DNA of 64,000 bases from Sulfolobus sp. S-194 (lineage in GTDB: Archaea; Thermoproteota; Thermoprotei_A; Sulfolobales; Sulfolobaceae). Position 1 is the stretch's first letter. Each line of letters begins with the position of its first letter. A program made the position numbers and the translations under genes. Where the stretch lies: the NCBI RefSeq assembly GCF_012222305.1, contig NZ_CP035730.1, positions 992,001-1,056,000 on the forward strand, written 5' to 3'. Of this stretch, positions 63,194 to 64,000 are shown in pieces. The notes beneath the pieces are model-generated. The model searched no databases and was not told where the DNA came from. It saw only the letters and a program-made list of their open reading frames with translations.

Positions 63194-64000
63194 AAAGAAT
63201 AGAAGCAATTTGGTTTCCAGAAGAAATAAAAAGTGTTTGGATGATAACAGTAGAATTATCAAATGTTGCTAGTGTTGGCGGATTAGGAAATGCAGTTTAT
63301 AATATGGCTAAAGGACTAGCAGAACAAGGGATAAACGTAACTGTAATAATGCCTAGCCATGGTCGTCACTTAAATGACCAATATAGATCAGCGTTAAAGC
63401 TAAGGGAGCTTTCTTTAACAGCTTATGGAGATAGAATTGGAATGGATGGAAAGCGATATCCTTACGCCTTAGGTTTTGAAGAAGGGAGATTAGACGGATT
63501 TAATGTGATTTTAGTTAAAGGACTTGATTATAATACTGGAGTATTAATTGATAACTGGAACGTTTATAATAATATCATGGAAAAATCAGCATTATTAGCT
63601 AGAGGAGTTCAAACGTATTCTGTCTTTTCTATACCGGGTAATATACCTTCGGTAATTCACGCTCATGACTGGCATACTGTACTAGCAGGAGTAATGGCAA
63701 AACAAACTTTTGAGACTAGGAAAATTGTAGTTCCATTAGTGTTTACAATACACTTACTCAACAAAGTTGGAGCTCCTTGGCATTATGCTTCAGAAGATTG
63801 GGCTGGATTAAGTAATTGTCCTCATTACATATGGCAAGTTGTTTCTCATAAATTATATACTACAAGACAAGTATGGGATGAATTGTCACAAGGGTTAATA
63901 GAGAAATTTGGAGCTTGGGAAGCTGATGTAGTAACTACAGTAAGTAAAAGTTATCTTACATACGATGTTTATAATTTTATAGGAAACTGGATAGAGAACA
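63190..64000 (+). CDS. glgA: Glycogen synthase, GT5 family (partial)
   Basis: The first 270 residues are in the window. It begins MKRIEAIWFPEEIKSVWMITVELSNVASVGGLGNAVYNMAKGLAEQGINVTVIMPSHG. SVGGLG corresponds to the KTGGL nucleotide-sugar loop of GT5 enzymes. SVIHAHDWHTVLAGVMAK and PLVFTIHLLNKVGAPWH are also typical. VVTTVSKSYLTYDVYNFIG follows near the window edge. It elongates alpha-1,4-glucan from ADP- or UDP-glucose. Lys in KTGGL is replaced by Ser-Val, as in other archaeal members I recall. The C-terminal domain is outside. Confidence 0.93.
   Translation, partial: MKRIEAIWFPEEIKSVWMITVELSNVASVGGLGNAVYNMAKGLAEQGINVTVIMPSHGRHLNDQYRSALKLRELSLTAYGDRIGMDGKRYPYALGFEEGRLDGFNVILVKGLDYNTGVLIDNWNVYNNIMEKSALLARGVQTYSVFSIPGNIPSVIHAHDWHTVLAGVMAKQTFETRKIVVPLVFTIHLLNKVGAPWHYASEDWAGLSNCPHYIWQVVSHKLYTTRQVWDELSQGLIEKFGAWEADVVTTVSKSYLTYDVYNFIGNWIEN

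Noticed and set aside
1-64000. tRNA, rRNA or CRISPR repeats
   Set aside because: I saw no T-loop motif (GTTCRANNC) in a clover-leaf context, no rRNA signature and no regularly spaced repeats; a covariance search would be needed to exclude small RNAs.

Overview
The window is chromosomal DNA of a thermoacidophilic crenarchaeon of the order Sulfolobales, most likely Sulfurisphaera (the S. tokodaii / S. ohwakuensis group). The DNA is AT-rich. Many genes have a TATA box about 25 bases before an ATG or GTG, which means leaderless transcripts. It carries crenarchaeal markers (SmAP1, Sso10a-like protein, PaREP1 and HEPN/MNT families, archaeal Ser/Thr kinases), and the RNase HI matches what I remember of S. 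tokodaii RNase HI, including its four acidic residues and its Cys58/Cys145 pair. The species assignment is from memory, not a database search.

Layout. 0-1.5 kb: an IS607-type transposon (serine recombinase plus a TnpB cut by the window edge). 1.8-5 kb: a divergent thiamine-diphosphate enzyme, RNase HI, and an AT-rich stretch with two apparent MITE-like elements that have terminal inverted repeats and direct repeats. 5.3-10.5 kb: a PadR-controlled ABC exporter, an HxlR regulator, a two-gene solute:sodium symporter unit and SmAP1. 10.7-11.9 kb: decayed genes. 12-20 kb: an accessory island. Four tightly packed plus-strand genes (HerA-like ATPase, a 960-residue P-loop ATPase, a coiled-coil protein, a NurA-like nuclease) are followed by an Sso10a-like winged-helix protein, two unknown proteins and a ParA-like ATPase. 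This is the best candidate in the window for an undescribed DNA-processing or defence system.

20-30.5 kb: CBS protein, LigB-type protein, GH1 glycosidase, methyltransferase, DUF72, PaREP1, a membrane-anchored protein kinase, an S9 peptidase and an MFS transporter. 30.6-38.4 kb: VapBC with a doubly frameshifted antitoxin, acetyl-CoA synthetase, an MFS transporter, a FmdE-TauE-TetR unit with a clear TetR operator, and a His-tailed winged-helix regulator. 38.4-46.7 kb: a low-coding region with HEPN/MNT toxin-antitoxin genes at several stages of decay, an amino-acid permease with twin palindromic operators, and a secreted or anchored repeat protein.

46.7-64 kb: mostly conserved chromosome. It contains a nucleoside hydrolase next to an FAD-binding protein, purE-purK with a ModE-like regulator, a PD-(D/E)XK-like protein, a TPR protein kinase, RidA, a DUF3211 protein and a four-CBS protein. 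The window ends in a glycogen cluster (debranching enzyme, GH15 glucoamylase, sugar-nucleotide transferase, GH57 amylase, glycogen synthase) organised around a shared 40-bp divergent promoter.
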